DNA of 6,974 bases. Origin: Pseudomonadota bacterium (lineage in GTDB: Bacteria > Pseudomonadota > Gammaproteobacteria > Burkholderiales > Burkholderiaceae_B). Position numbers and translations under genes: made by a program. The notes below the pieces were generated by a model. The model had not been told where the DNA came from and did no database searches. It saw only the letters and a program-made list of their open reading frames with translations. Shown one piece after another: positions 1-6,468 of this stretch (its first letter is position 1; each line of letters begins with the position of its first letter). Location of the stretch: positions 1-6,974 of the forward strand of contig JAEYVD010000047.1 of NCBI GenBank assembly GCA_023432075.1, written 5' to 3'.

Positions 1-37
1 TCCAGGCGATGCGGTCGGCGGGGATCGGGGCGGTCAT
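1..37 (-). CDS. 5' end of an unidentified minus-strand gene (partial)
   Basis: The minus strand reads ATG at 37-35 followed by an open frame to the window edge, giving MTAPIPADRIAW. A GGAG Shine-Dalgarno motif (minus strand, 47-44) lies six bases before the ATG, which supports this as a true start. Only twelve codons are visible, so the product cannot be named. It diverges from the LacI-family gene at 258, and the interval contains two LacI-type palindromes. It is therefore the obvious candidate target of that regulator, probably a sugar- or sugar-acid-metabolism gene; this is inference from context only. Confidence 0.55.
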   Translation of the reverse strand, partial: MTAPIPADRIAW

Positions 38-100
38 AGGAGTCTCCAGGTGTCTTGAATGGGCATTGGGGCCAGCAGGCGCGGGATGTCCCAGCTAATG

Positions 101-112
101 GACAACGTTGTC
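101..112. promoter_or_regulatory. Palindromic operator candidate 1 (LacI-family type)
   Basis: GACAACGTTGTC is a perfect 12-bp palindrome centred on AACGTT. LacI-family repressors typically bind palindromes with a central CG pair, so this fits the neighbouring repressor gene. On the minus strand it sits between a weak -35-like TTGGCC (124-119) and a weak -10-like CCATTA. That would be a classic repression position for the gene leaving the left edge, but the promoter elements are poor matches. The near-identical second copy at 188-199 strengthens the operator reading. Confidence 0.6.
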
Positions 113-187
113 ATTCGTGGCCAAATAAAAAGCGCCGGGATGCGGAGCCTTGCTGGCGGCGATGAGAACGTGGCAGCTGGCGGTCAT

Positions 188-199
188 GATAACGTTGTC
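188..199. promoter_or_regulatory. Palindromic operator candidate 2 (LacI-family type)
   Basis: GATAACGTTGTC differs from the site at 101-112 by a single base (T for C at the third position). It is thus an 11-of-12 copy of the same palindrome. Its centre is 87 bp from that of the first site, a little over eight helical turns, so two bound dimers could act together by looping. It lies 58 bp before the repressor start codon, which suggests autoregulation. The pairing is seen directly; the operator role is inferred from the adjacent LacI-family gene. Confidence 0.6.
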
Positions 200-257
200 C
201 AAACTTCACGGCAAGCCGCGCCGCGATCCGTAAATACCCGTACTATCCTTCCATCCC

Positions 258-1259
258 ATGAAGCCCAAGTCCATCACCCTGCATGACGTCGCCCGCGCCG
301 CTGGCGTGTCGCTCATCACCGCTTCGCGCGCGCTCGGCAACCCGGGGCGCGTCTCCGAGGCCACCATCGCGAAAGTCCAGCAGGCCGTGACGGATACGGG
401 CTACATCGCGAACTTGCTGGCCGGCGGCCTGAAGTCGCGGCGCAGCCACACAGTTGCGGCGCTGGTCACGATCATCTCGGTGCCGCAGTTCCTGCCCACC
501 ATCTAAGCCTTGACCGCCGAGCTCGACTGCGACGGCTACCAGCTCATCCTGGGGCAGATGGGCTATGACCGCGGCCGCGAGGAAGCCCTGCTCAATGCCA
601 TGGCGGGACGCCGGGTCGACGGCGTCGTCGTCGCCGGCCTGCTGAGCGACATACCGGCCGCGCATCGTCTACGCGAGATCGGCATTCCGGTGGTCGAGAC
701 CTGGGACCTGACCGAGCGCCCGCTCGACATGCTGGTGGGGTTTTCGCACCGGCGGGTGGGCAACGCGGTAGCCGAATTCTTCCTGTCCAAGGGATGGCGC
801 AACGTGGGGCTGGCTACCGGCGACGACCAGCGCGCCGCCGTGCGCCGCGCGGGCTTTCTGGAAACCCTGGGCCACGACGTGCCCACGGCCGTGGTGCCGG
901 CGCCCAGCAATGTGGCTTCCGGCCGGCGCGCCGCCGCCGAACTGTTCGACAAGGCACCCGGCCTGCAGGCCATTTTCTGTAGCGCCGACGCGCTTGCCGA
1001 GGGCGTACTGACCGAAGCGCGCGTGCGCGGCCTGCGCGTGCCGCAGGACCTGGCGGTCTGCGGGTTCGGCGGCGCCGACTTCGCCGCTCACCTGGCGCCA
1101 TCGCTGACCACCGTGCAGGTCGACGGCGCGAACATCGGCGCGCAGGCCGCGCGCATCCTGATGGCGCGCTGCCGCGGCGAAAGCACGCAGGAGCCCATCA
1201 TCGACGTAGGCTTCCAGATCGTCGAACGCGAATCGACGGGCGGCTCTGCCACCACGTAG
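258..1259 (+). pseudogene. LacI-family transcriptional repressor, interrupted by an in-frame stop
   Basis: Read through the stop, the frame encodes 333 residues, the normal length for a LacI-family repressor. Residues 5-60 are a typical LacI helix-turn-helix and hinge (TLHDVARAAGVSLITASRAL, then GYIANLLAGGLKSRRS), of the kind seen in gluconate-repressor-like members. The rest is a periplasmic-binding-protein-like effector domain, including a late segment LAVCGFGGADFAAHLAPSLT that is characteristic of the family. A TAA at 504-506 stops translation after 82 residues, in FLPTI-stop-ALTAELD. Relatives usually carry Gln or a similar residue there, so CAA to TAA (C504T) is the simplest explanation. 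The phase is unchanged on both sides and no other lesion is visible, so decay would be recent. The 82-residue product keeps the DNA-binding head but lacks the dimerisation and effector core. Restart at TTG 510 has no visible ribosome-binding site. No clear Shine-Dalgarno precedes ATG 258 either. A base-call error remains possible. Confidence 0.85.
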
Positions 1260-1331
1260 CCAGGTGTCTGGGCACCGGGCCGCAACAGCCGGTTGTCATG
1301 CCGCGCCGCCGGTAGGAAAATCCGCCGAGCC

Positions 1332-1351
1332 GCGCGCGTCCGACCGCGCGC
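1332..1351. other. GC-rich hairpin in the repressor/LytTR-regulator spacer
   Basis: GCGCGCG (1332-1338) and CGCGCGC (1345-1351) are exact inverted copies separated by a six-base loop, giving a seven-pair all-GC stem. No T-run follows, so it is not a canonical intrinsic terminator. It may weakly attenuate readthrough from the repressor gene, or may be chance in GC-rich DNA. It lies 36 bp before the next start codon and may affect the leader of that mRNA. Confidence 0.3.
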
Positions 1352-1375
1352 CCCCGAAGCGCGTCGCCGCCTCAA

Positions 1376-1380
1376 AAGGA
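1376..1380 (+). promoter_or_regulatory. Ribosome-binding site deciding a GTG start
   Basis: AAGGA lies seven bases before GTG 1388. There is no in-frame ATG near the N-terminus, so this motif is what fixes the start of the GAF-LytTR regulator. Confidence 0.65.
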
Positions 1381-1387
1381 TCCGCCC

Positions 1388-2302
1388 GTGAAGGATGATG
1401 TTGGCCAATACCAGACTCACCCCGTCACCCTGCTCCAGCCGGACCCGTCATCGGAATGGGTCTACCACTGCGCGATGAGCCTGCTCAAGCTGCCGGCGGA
1501 CGATGCGATCTCCGAGCAGCTTGCCTACATGGGTGAAACCTCCGACGTCGACCGGTCCTGGATGATCGAGTACCGCCCGGACATGCTGCGGCTGCGCAAT
1601 ACGCACGAATGGTGCCGCGGCCAGACCGAACCTTTCGTCGCAGAGCTGCAGGATGTGCCCACCACGCTGATCGCCTGGCTGCACCGCTTCATGGTCAAGG
1701 GCCAGGCGGTCGCCATCCACGACGTCAACGACCTGCCCCGCACCGCTCGCACCATCCAGGCCGAGTTCCAGCGCCAGGGCAACAAGAGCGTGCTGAGCGT
1801 GCCGGTCTCTCATGACGGCAAGCTGCAAGGCATCATCGGCTTTGACACCACGTTGCGCCACCGGCACTGGTCCGCCGCAGAGGTCGGCGCCCTGTACCAA
1901 TGCGCGAACCTCATCGGTCAGGCCAAGTACGGCAGCGGCCGCCCCCGTGCGGCGCTGGGCAACCCTGCCGCGTCGGTGGTGTACCTGAGCATGCGCGGCG
2001 TGGTCCGCGGCGTGCAGCCAGAGGCCATCGTCGGCGTGCGCTCGGCCGGCAATTACAGCGAAATCTGGCTTGAGGACGGCTCGATGGTGCTGGACTCGCG
2101 CGCGCTCGGGGTCTGGTCGACGCTGCTGCCCGAACAGACATTCTTCCGCGTGCACCGCACCGCCATTGCGAACGCGTTGCATGTCATGGACGTGGACCGC
2201 AGAAGCGTCGACAAGTGGCAAATCCGGATGCGGGCGGTGGACGACGCCTGGCCGGTGTCTCGCGCCTATCGCAAGCCGCTGCGCGAACGCATGGGGCTTT
2301 GA
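1388..2302 (+). CDS. GAF-LytTR transcriptional regulator
   Basis: The 304-residue cytoplasmic regulator starts at GTG, supported by AAGGA seven bases upstream. Residues of about 25-181 look like a GAF sensory domain: a central beta-rich stretch (SVLSVPVSHDGKLQGIIGFD) is followed by HWSAAEVGALYQCANLIGQA, the usual closing helix. Residues of about 199-302 form a LytTR DNA-binding domain, with NYSEIWLEDGS followed by the hallmark FFRVHRTAIAN at 252-262, corresponding to the F-x-R-x-H-R-x-x-x-x-N signature of AlgR/LytR proteins. There is no response-regulator receiver domain, so control is probably by ligand or redox sensing through GAF rather than by phosphorylation; this is inference. It is co-directional with, and 153 bp upstream of, the AmpH-like gene, which makes the downstream envelope genes its likely targets. 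The domain call is firm; the ligand and regulon are unknown. Confidence 0.85.
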   Translation: MKDDVGQYQTHPVTLLQPDPSSEWVYHCAMSLLKLPADDAISEQLAYMGETSDVDRSWMIEYRPDMLRLRNTHEWCRGQTEPFVAELQDVPTTLIAWLHRFMVKGQAVAIHDVNDLPRTARTIQAEFQRQGNKSVLSVPVSHDGKLQGIIGFDTTLRHRHWSAAEVGALYQCANLIGQAKYGSGRPRAALGNPAASVVYLSMRGVVRGVQPEAIVGVRSAGNYSEIWLEDGSMVLDSRALGVWSTLLPEQTFFRVHRTAIANALHVMDVDRRSVDKWQIRMRAVDDAWPVSRAYRKPLRERMGL

Positions 2303-2455
2303 TCCCGGGTTTGCCGGTTGCGGCGCCGCCCAACATGCCATTCATCACGCGGGAATGTTGTTTCGTCCTGGCGCGGATGGCTGCGCAGGCGGATTTTGGG
2401 ATCATCGCGGCATGCGGATGGGACACCCCCGACCGCACCGCTCCGAGAGAACCGC

Positions 2456-3601
2456 ATGCCGACGTCCCGCCTTCTGCCGCGCATCTCCCTTCTTGCCTTG
2501 AGCGCTGTCTGCGCACTGGCTTCCGGCCCGGCCCGGGCAACTGATCTTGCCCTGCAGGATGCCGTATCCATGGCCGGCATGCAGCTCTACCTGAACGCCG
2601 GCGCGCCCGCCCTGATCATCGCGGCGGTGCGCGGCAATGACGTCGTCGTGCAGGGCTATGGCGAGACCGCGCCCGGCAGCGCCGTCGAACCCGACGGCCA
2701 GTCCATTTTCCGCATCGCGTCGGTGTCCAAGGTGTTTGCCGGCGATGTGCTCGCGTCGTTGGCGGCCAAGGGCAAGCTCAAGCTGACCGATCCGCTCGCG
2801 AAGTACGCGCCCGACCAAGCCAAGGTCGACGCCAACGGCCGGCCGATCACGCTGCTGGACCTGGCGACGCATTCGGCCGGCCTGCCACGCGAATTGCCCA
2901 ACCCCGACGCCAAGCCCTCCGACAATCCTTTCAACGCCTTCGACCGCGCCTATTACTGGAAGTGGATGGGCACCCACAAGCCGGCCTATGCGCCGGGCAC
3001 CACCACGCTGTACTCCAACCTGGGTTATGGCCTGTTGGGCGACGCGCTGGCCAAGGCGGGCGGCGCGGACTATTCGACCGTGCTCGCCAACGAAGTCTTC
3101 AAACCCGCCGGCATGACCGACGCCACCAACGCGCTCACCGAGGCGCAGAAAAAACGCCTGATGACCGGTCTGGATCCCTTCGACAAGCCGGATCCCAATG
3201 CCGTGGCGCCCGACATCATGTACGCCAGCGCCGGGATCTATGCCACGGCGGACGACATGGTGCGCTGGATGCGTTGGCATCTGGATGGCGCCCGGCAAGC
3301 CCGCGAGGCCGCGCTCTTGGCCCACACGATGTGGCTGCCGTACGACGGGCTGAAGTCCGTCGTGGGCACGGAAGTCACGGATGGCGACGGCATGGGGCTG
3401 GGCTGGGTGGTGACCCTGCCGCGCAACGGCACGCCGTTCCTGCTGGGCAAGAGCGGCGGCATCGGCGGCTTCATGTCCTACGCCGTCCTGTCGCCCAACC
3501 GCGACCTGGGCGTGTTCGTCGTCGCCAGCCGGGTGAACTTCGGGATGTTCAACAGCATCCACGCGCAGGTGCGCGAACTGGCGGCCGAGCTGGGCCGGTG
3601 A
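2456..3601 (+). CDS. ampH: AmpH-like periplasmic serine hydrolase (D,D-carboxypeptidase/endopeptidase)
   Basis: The chosen start, ATG 2456, gives 381 residues beginning with a clear Sec signal peptide (MPTSRLLPRISLLALSAVCA, cleavage likely after A28 in PARA-TDL). The frame is open further upstream, but only this start places the signal peptide at the N-terminus. A weak GAGAGA purine stretch precedes it. The catalytic motifs of the class C beta-lactamase/penicillin-binding fold are present: SVSK at 89-92 (nucleophile S89, K92), YSN at 186-188, and KSGG at 332-335 in place of KTG. The length and the segments YGETAPG, LATHSAGLPRE, YSNLGYGLLGDAL and DDMVRWMRWHL closely match E. coli AmpH (about 385 residues), recalled rather than aligned here. 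AmpH is a periplasmic enzyme that trims and cleaves peptidoglycan peptides. The gene heads a tight three-gene unit. A plain class C beta-lactamase is less likely. The symbol reflects family resemblance, not proven orthology. Confidence 0.8.
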   Translation: MPTSRLLPRISLLALSAVCALASGPARATDLALQDAVSMAGMQLYLNAGAPALIIAAVRGNDVVVQGYGETAPGSAVEPDGQSIFRIASVSKVFAGDVLASLAAKGKLKLTDPLAKYAPDQAKVDANGRPITLLDLATHSAGLPRELPNPDAKPSDNPFNAFDRAYYWKWMGTHKPAYAPGTTTLYSNLGYGLLGDALAKAGGADYSTVLANEVFKPAGMTDATNALTEAQKKRLMTGLDPFDKPDPNAVAPDIMYASAGIYATADDMVRWMRWHLDGARQAREAALLAHTMWLPYDGLKSVVGTEVTDGDGMGLGWVVTLPRNGTPFLLGKSGGIGGFMSYAVLSPNRDLGVFVVASRVNFGMFNSIHAQVRELAAELGR

Positions 3602-4770
3602 TGCGGCGCCTTCGTGCGCCGCACCTGGCTGCGGCGGCGCTGCTGCTGGCGTTGGCCGCGCAGGATGCGTGGGCGCAGCAGGCGCGAGACATATTCAAGA
3701 CTGAAATCTTCCTCACGCCCTACAGCGACCTGTCGGACGGCGACGAATCGTATCCGCGCCTGAACGGCAGATTGCTGATGATGACGGGGTACACGGGCTT
3801 TTTCGGCGTGCGGGACGACAACGGCCAGCTGCCGCACTCGCACTGGAGCAGCGTGCAACCGACGGCCGAGGCGGCGCTGGTGCTGCAATTGACGCGGGCG
3901 TTCTCGGTCCGCACCAAGGCAACCTTCAACTCGTCCACCAACGACACCCAGGACAACGTCTTTTCCGATCTGGGCGTGAATCTGGACAACCTGTTCGCCG
4001 CCTACACCGCCGACAACTACGCGCTGTACGGCGGCAAGATGGACTTGGGATTTGGCGACGCCTGGCACGTCGTGGACGGCCTGTATTCGGGATTCAACGA
4101 GAACTCGGAATTCCGCGGCTCGATCGGTGTCGGCGGACGCTACACCCTGGACACCGCGGGCCGCGGCGCGCACTCGGTCGCCGTCATTCTGTTCAAGCGC
4201 GACAACACCGCCATGAACCGCAGGTTCAGCCTGGACGGCGGTCTTCTCGGGCCCGATGAACCGCCCCGGTTCAGCGACCAGCTCAAGTCATTCATCGTGT
4301 CGTACGACTTTCGCGATCTGCCCGGATTGCCGGGCGTCTCGGGCGGGGTGGACGCCGGCCGGCTGCACCTGGATCCGGACCAGGGAAAAAGCGCCAACAC
4401 GGTCTCGGCCCGCCTGAGCTACGACACGCCGCTGGGCAACGCATGGCGCCTGAACTGGTTCAACGAAGCCACCTACTCCAGCGCCTTTCGCGGCGCGCCG
4501 GTCGCCAACGGCAATGGCGTAACCTCAGTGTCGTTGTCTCGTGACCGCTGGCAGATTACCGCGACGGCCGCCGCGCGCAAGCTGACCGGCGGCAGCCAGA
4601 GACTGGCGCGGCATGGCTTGCTGGACGGCACGGATTGGGGAGTATCGGGCGCAGTCACCTACGTCACGCCCTTGGGTTTGATCGTGCAGGCCGGGCTGAC
4701 GCATCAGCGTGACCAGGCCCTGCGCATCAACCAGGGCGTTTTCCGCATTGCTTACCAGGCAGGATTCTGA
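3601..4770 (+). CDS. Outer-membrane beta-barrel (porin-like) protein of unrecognised family
   Basis: The 389-residue product starts at ATG 3601, which shares one base with the preceding stop codon (TGATG), an arrangement typical of translational coupling. A signal peptide is plain (MRRLRAPHLAAAALLLALAA, cleavage likely after AWA at residue 25). The mature part alternates polar and hydrophobic residues in short strands separated by Asp/Asn/Gly-rich loops, lacks hydrophobic helices, and ends in RIAYQAGF with a terminal Phe, the usual signal for outer-membrane assembly. The segment YGGKMDLGFGDAW at 143-155 resembles the GK-x-N-x-x-FG pattern of some porin-like barrels. No TonB box, plug domain or OmpA-like domain is visible. 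The substrate is unknown. Its position between two periplasmic hydrolases suggests it serves the same process, for example uptake or release of peptides or esters; this is inference. An uncharacterised conserved outer-membrane protein is the safest label. Confidence 0.75.
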   Translation: MRRLRAPHLAAAALLLALAAQDAWAQQARDIFKTEIFLTPYSDLSDGDESYPRLNGRLLMMTGYTGFFGVRDDNGQLPHSHWSSVQPTAEAALVLQLTRAFSVRTKATFNSSTNDTQDNVFSDLGVNLDNLFAAYTADNYALYGGKMDLGFGDAWHVVDGLYSGFNENSEFRGSIGVGGRYTLDTAGRGAHSVAVILFKRDNTAMNRRFSLDGGLLGPDEPPRFSDQLKSFIVSYDFRDLPGLPGVSGGVDAGRLHLDPDQGKSANTVSARLSYDTPLGNAWRLNWFNEATYSSAFRGAPVANGNGVTSVSLSRDRWQITATAAARKLTGGSQRLARHGLLDGTDWGVSGAVTYVTPLGLIVQAGLTHQRDQALRINQGVFRIAYQAGF

Positions 4771-4777
4771 GGCCGAC

Positions 4778-6355
4778 ATGAACAACACCATCACGCGCGT
4801 CACCGCAACGATCGTTCTGGCCCTGGGCGGCGCCATGCCGGCCGGGTCGCAGCCGGTTCCGATTACCCGCGCCGACTACCCGCCGGCAGACGCGGTCGCC
4901 ATCCCAGCCGGCAGCCGCGAACAGGCCGTGCGGGACCTGCCCGGCATCGTCACGGACATCATGAAACGCAGCCAGGTGCCCGGCCTTGCCGTGGCCGTCG
5001 TCATCGACGGCAAGACCGTGCTGGCGCAAGGCTACGGCACGCGCGAGGCCGGCAAGGACGCGCCGGTGGATGCCAACACCGTGTTCCAGATCGCGTCCAT
5101 CTCCAAGTCGTTGTCGGCAACCGTCGCGGCCATCGAAATCACGCGGGGCAAGGTTGCGTGGGACGACCCCGTGTCGCGTCACCTGCCCGGCTTTGCGCTC
5201 AGCAACGCCTATGTGTCCGAACACGCCACCATCGGCGATTTCTTCGCGCACCGCACCGGGCTGCCGGGCACGGCGGGAGACGACCTGGAAGATCTGGGCT
5301 TTTCGCGCAATGACGTCATCGCGCGCCTGCGCCTCGTGCCGCTCACTCCCTTTCGCACGTCGTACCACTACGCCAACTTCAGCACCACGATAGGCGCCGA
5401 GGCCGTGGCCAAGGCGGCGGGACGACCCTGGGAGCAACTTGCCGACGAACAGCTGTTCAAGCCGCTGGGCATGGCTTCGACCAGTTACCGCTATGCGGCC
5501 TTCGAGGCCCAGGCCAATCGCGCCTTGCTGCATGCCTACCAGAACGGCCGCTTCGTGCAGGCGGGCAAGCGCAATGCCGATGCCCAGGCGCCTGCGGGCG
5601 GCGTGTCCTCCACGGTGGTGGATCTGGCGCAGTGGCTGAAACTGCTCTTGGCCGACGGGCAGCACTCAGGCACGCCGCTGGCTGCCCCCGGCGCGCTGCT
5701 GCCTGCGCTGTCGCCTCAGGCCTTCAGTGCGCGCGCGCCCGATCTGGATGCGCGTTCCGGCTTTTATGGCTATGGGTTCAACGTCAACACGGAAACGGGC
5801 GGCCGCCCGTCGATGGGGCATTCCGGCGCATTCCTCGCGGGCACGGGAACGACGTTTCGCATCGTGCCTTCCGCCGGCATTGGCATCGTCGTGCTGACCA
5901 ATGGCGCGCCGGGGGGCGCGGCCGAAGCCGTCGCGGCCACGTTCATCGACACCGCGCTGTACGGCCAGCCAAGCCGCGACTGGTTTGCGGCCTACCACGG
6001 CGCCATGAAGGTGCTGTTCGAGCCACAGGCAGACCTGACCGGCAAAGCCGCCCCCGCCAAGCCCGCCGCGGCCAAAGCCTTGCCGCAATACGCCGGCACG
6101 TTCGACAACCCCTACTACGGCCCCGCCCGGATCGAGGAGGCCCAAGGCGCGCTGACGCTGGTGCTCGGTCCCAAGAACATGCGCTTTCCCGTGAGCCACT
6201 GGGACGGCGACACGTTCGCCTTTTCGCCGGCCGGCGAAGCCGAAATGATCGGCTCGCGCGCATCGATTGTCTTCAAGATGGACAAGGGCCGGGCCCAGGG
6301 CTTTGACATCCAGTACTACGACGGCGCCGGACTGGGGCGCTGGGTCCGAAAGTAA
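4778..6355 (+). CDS. Periplasmic serine hydrolase (beta-lactamase superfamily) with C-terminal DUF3471-like domain
   Basis: ATG 4778 follows the barrel gene by 7 bp; TGAGG at 4768-4772, overlapping its stop codon, serves as ribosome-binding site and implies coupled translation. The 525-residue product begins with a signal peptide, probably cut near residue 24 (AGS-QPV). The class C beta-lactamase-like domain spans about residues 50-410 and carries SISK at 107-110 (nucleophile S107, K110), YAN at 198-200 and HSG at 348-350 replacing KTG. HSG is common in esterase- and peptidase-type members rather than true beta-lactamases. An Ala/Pro/Lys linker (about 422-436) leads to a small C-terminal beta domain (YAGTFDNPYYGPARIEE onward) that resembles DUF3471, often appended to such hydrolases. 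The likely role is hydrolysis of a peptide, D-amino-acid peptide or ester in the periplasm; the substrate cannot be told from sequence. It is distinct in length and motifs from the AmpH-like protein, so the pair is not a simple tandem duplication. Confidence 0.82.
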   Translation: MNNTITRVTATIVLALGGAMPAGSQPVPITRADYPPADAVAIPAGSREQAVRDLPGIVTDIMKRSQVPGLAVAVVIDGKTVLAQGYGTREAGKDAPVDANTVFQIASISKSLSATVAAIEITRGKVAWDDPVSRHLPGFALSNAYVSEHATIGDFFAHRTGLPGTAGDDLEDLGFSRNDVIARLRLVPLTPFRTSYHYANFSTTIGAEAVAKAAGRPWEQLADEQLFKPLGMASTSYRYAAFEAQANRALLHAYQNGRFVQAGKRNADAQAPAGGVSSTVVDLAQWLKLLLADGQHSGTPLAAPGALLPALSPQAFSARAPDLDARSGFYGYGFNVNTETGGRPSMGHSGAFLAGTGTTFRIVPSAGIGIVVLTNGAPGGAAEAVAATFIDTALYGQPSRDWFAAYHGAMKVLFEPQADLTGKAAPAKPAAAKALPQYAGTFDNPYYGPARIEEAQGALTLVLGPKNMRFPVSHWDGDTFAFSPAGEAEMIGSRASIVFKMDKGRAQGFDIQYYDGAGLGRWVRK

Positions 6356-6362
6356 AGCGGGC

Positions 6363-6402
6363 GGGCGCGGGTCGAATGTCGACATTCGCCGGATCGCGTC
6401 CC
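6363..6402. promoter_or_regulatory. Perfect 16-bp palindrome within a longer imperfect hairpin
   Basis: CGAATGTCGACATTCG at 6373-6388 is a perfect palindrome lying just after the hydrolase gene. Outside it, GGGCGCG (6363-6369) can pair with CGCGTCC (6395-6401) with one G-U pair, separated from the inner stem by an asymmetric internal loop. No T-tract follows. It could be a transcription-factor operator for the PAS-GGDEF gene that starts 80 bp downstream, or a non-canonical terminator/3' stabiliser for the envelope operon. The sequence does not decide between them. Confidence 0.45.
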
Positions 6403-6406
6403 CCCA

Positions 6407-6436
6407 TTCCCGCCACCACACGCTTCGGGCTACAGT
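6407..6436 (+). promoter_or_regulatory. Possible sigma-70 promoter of the PAS-GGDEF gene
   Basis: GGGCTACAGT contains a -10-like TACAGT at 6431-6436 (four of six matches to consensus). A weak -35-like TTCCCG lies at 6407-6412 with an 18-bp spacer. The position, 32 bp before the start codon, is suitable. The call is tentative because the -35 is poor. Confidence 0.3.
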
Positions 6437-6468
6437 GCCCGTACATCGGAATTCCGGAAGGATCGAGC

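Noticed and set aside
59..286. Open frame of 75 codons across the divergent promoter region
   Set aside because: It covers both palindromic sites, overlaps the start of the repressor in another frame, has no ribosome-binding site, and the predicted protein shows no domain-like pattern.
510..1259. Independent TTG-started gene for a stand-alone sugar-binding-like protein
   Set aside because: No ribosome-binding site precedes TTG 510, no signal peptide is present, and the fragment continues the repressor frame exactly. It is best read as the second half of one broken gene.
1283..1295. CAAC...GTTG inverted repeat as a further operator
   Set aside because: The arms are only four bases with a five-base spacer, and it lacks the AACGTT core of the two upstream sites; chance is a sufficient explanation.
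1448..2341. Minus-strand open frame of 297 codons opposite the LytTR regulator
   Set aside because: It is antisense to a gene with clear GAF and LytTR domains; its translation is His/Ala/Arg-rich and resembles no family.
2303..2455. Intrinsic terminator or clear promoter between the LytTR regulator and the AmpH-like gene
   Set aside because: Short GC-rich inverted repeats are present but none has a proper loop and T-tract, and no convincing -35/-10 pair was found. Whether the regulator is co-transcribed with the envelope genes cannot be decided.
2402..3562. Long minus-strand open frame (386 codons) opposite the AmpH-like gene
   Set aside because: It is a GC-rich antisense shadow: the plus strand encodes a complete enzyme with signal peptide and catalytic motifs, whereas the minus product is rich in His, Arg and Gly without recognisable domains.
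2962..3600. Upstream extension of the outer-membrane protein frame
   Set aside because: The extension lies within the AmpH-like gene in another frame and has an Arg/Gly-rich, low-complexity product. The signal peptide begins at 3601, so that is the start.
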